NCBI GenBank assembly: GCA_905235995.1
Contig: CAJONI010000039.1
Coordinates: 1 to 43,505 of the forward strand
Origin: an uncultured Bacteroidales bacterium
GTDB lineage: Bacteria; Bacteroidota; Bacteroidia; Bacteroidales; UBA932
Reading direction: 5' to 3'
Length of the DNA: 43,505 bases
Shown: in pieces, positions 42,832 through 43,505 of the stretch
Numbering within the stretch: position 1 is the stretch's first letter
How the letters are laid out: each line of letters starts with the position of its first letter
Translations under genes and position numbers: made by a program
The notes under the pieces: generated by a model
Databases searched by the model: none
What the model was told of the DNA's origin: nothing
What the model saw: the letters and a program-made list of their open reading frames with translations, nothing else

Positions 42832-43505
42832 ATGATGCAAAATTTCGTAGAAGAACTCAAGTGGCGCGGCATGATCCAGGACATCATGCCAGGTACCGAA
42901 GAAAAACTCATGGAAGGCCCGCAGTCAGCCTACGTAGGCATCGACCCCACGGCCGACAGCCTGCATATCGGACACCTGGTCAGCGTGATGATCCTCAAGC
43001 ACTTCCAGCGCTGCGGACATAAACCCATCGCCCTGGTGGGCGGCGCGACCGGCATGATCGGCGACCCTTCGATGAAGAGCGCCGAGCGCAATCTCCTCGA
43101 CGAGGAGACCCTCAACCACAACGTGGCCTGCATCAAGGCCCAGCTGGCCCGCTTCCTCGACTTCGAAAGCGACGCGTCCAACAAGGCCGAACTGGTGAAC
43201 AACTACGACTGGATGAAGGACTACACCTTCATCAACTTCATCCGCGACATCGGCAAACATATCACCGTCAACTACATGATGGCCAAGGACTCCGTGAAGA
43301 AGCGCCTCTCCCGCGAATCGAGCGAGGGCATGTCGTTCACCGAGTTCAGCTACCAGCTCATGCAGGGCTACGACTTCTATTGGCTCTGGAAGAACAAGGG
43401 CTGCGTGCTTCAGCTGGGCGGCTCCGACCAGTGGGGCAACATCACCACCGGCACCGAGCTCATCCGCCGCATCGACGGCGGCGAGGCCTTCGCCCTCACC
43501 TGCCC
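42832..43505 (+). CDS. tyrS: Tyrosyl-tRNA synthetase, N-terminal part (runs off the window)
   Basis: Charges tRNA-Tyr. The visible 224 codons begin [21 protein letters not shown] and contain the class I HIGH motif (45-48, in DSLHIGHLV), the tyrosine-site segment and GSDQWGNI (about 197-204). The KMSKS loop and the S4-like C-terminal domain lie beyond the window end. The second ATG at 42835 is an equally good start. It follows the phosphopantetheinyl transferase gene by ten bases and is probably co-transcribed. Confidence 0.96.
   Translation, partial: MMQNFVEELKWRGMIQDIMPGTEEKLMEGPQSAYVGIDPTADSLHIGHLVSVMILKHFQRCGHKPIALVGGATGMIGDPSMKSAERNLLDEETLNHNVACIKAQLARFLDFESDASNKAELVNNYDWMKDYTFINFIRDIGKHITVNYMMAKDSVKKRLSRESSEGMSFTEFSYQLMQGYDFYWLWKNKGCVLQLGGSDQWGNITTGTELIRRIDGGEAFALTC

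Overview
The window is a dense, GC-rich (about 60% by eye) chromosomal segment that reads as a Bacteroidota, most likely Bacteroidales, genome. Evidence: a large TonB-dependent receptor with carboxypeptidase-like and plug domains next to a DUF4249 lipoprotein, a DUF5106 thioredoxin-like lipoprotein, the Bacteroidota forms of RecO and DnaE, and more than a dozen exact copies of the Bacteroidota -7 promoter box TAnnTTTG in front of genes. Genus cannot be settled by eye; an Alistipes- or Cryptobacteroides-like lineage would fit the GC content. Almost everything is core genome. I see no insertion sequence, phage, CRISPR array or rRNA.

Layout. 1-1200: end of the str operon (rpsL, rpsG, minus strand), with an unexpected AT-rich flank where fusA would normally follow. 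1225-7543 (minus): a translationally coupled four-gene envelope operon (secreted protein, TonB receptor, DUF4249 lipoprotein, MG2-like secreted protein). 7632-14136: carbamate kinase and ornithine carbamoyltransferase, a polyprenyl synthetase on the other strand, rsgA with a MATE exporter, and ornithine aminotransferase; together an ornithine/citrulline/carbamoyl-phosphate module interleaved with housekeeping genes. 14129-21053: a C-terminal processing protease, rdgB-recO, ispE, a secreted TIM-barrel hydrolase, a ThiL-like protein that has lost its catalytic aspartates, and a DUF5106 lipoprotein. 21111-26574: groES-groEL, then an unusual Fe-S operon sufB-pnuC-sufC-sufD with a half-length SufD. 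26745-30467: dnaE. 30468-33799 (minus): a solitary HicB with its own operator, a phosphodiester glycosidase and RNase R. 33852-36908: gpmI and a compact UvrC. 36856-40572 (minus): a second PnuC-family transporter and a 998-aa outer-membrane protein combining a zinc-peptidase motif with propeller and barrel regions. 40626-43505: a Stealth-family sugar-phosphate transferase, tadA, tRNA-Gln, a phosphopantetheinyl transferase and the start of tyrS.

The genome is very compact. All six convergent gene pairs abut or overlap, so there is almost no room for conventional intrinsic terminators. Most divergent pairs share short promoter regions, and in five genes the -7 box sits 4-7 nt from the start codon, which predicts leaderless mRNAs. 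A 27-nt palindromic repeat occurs three times: twice, as an inverted pair translated in frame inside the MG2-like protein, and once against the rsgA promoter. The least ordinary items are the in-frame palindrome pair, the HicB operator placed exactly between -33 and -7, the degenerate ThiL, the rearranged Suf operon, the shortened UvrC and the peptidase-barrel protein.
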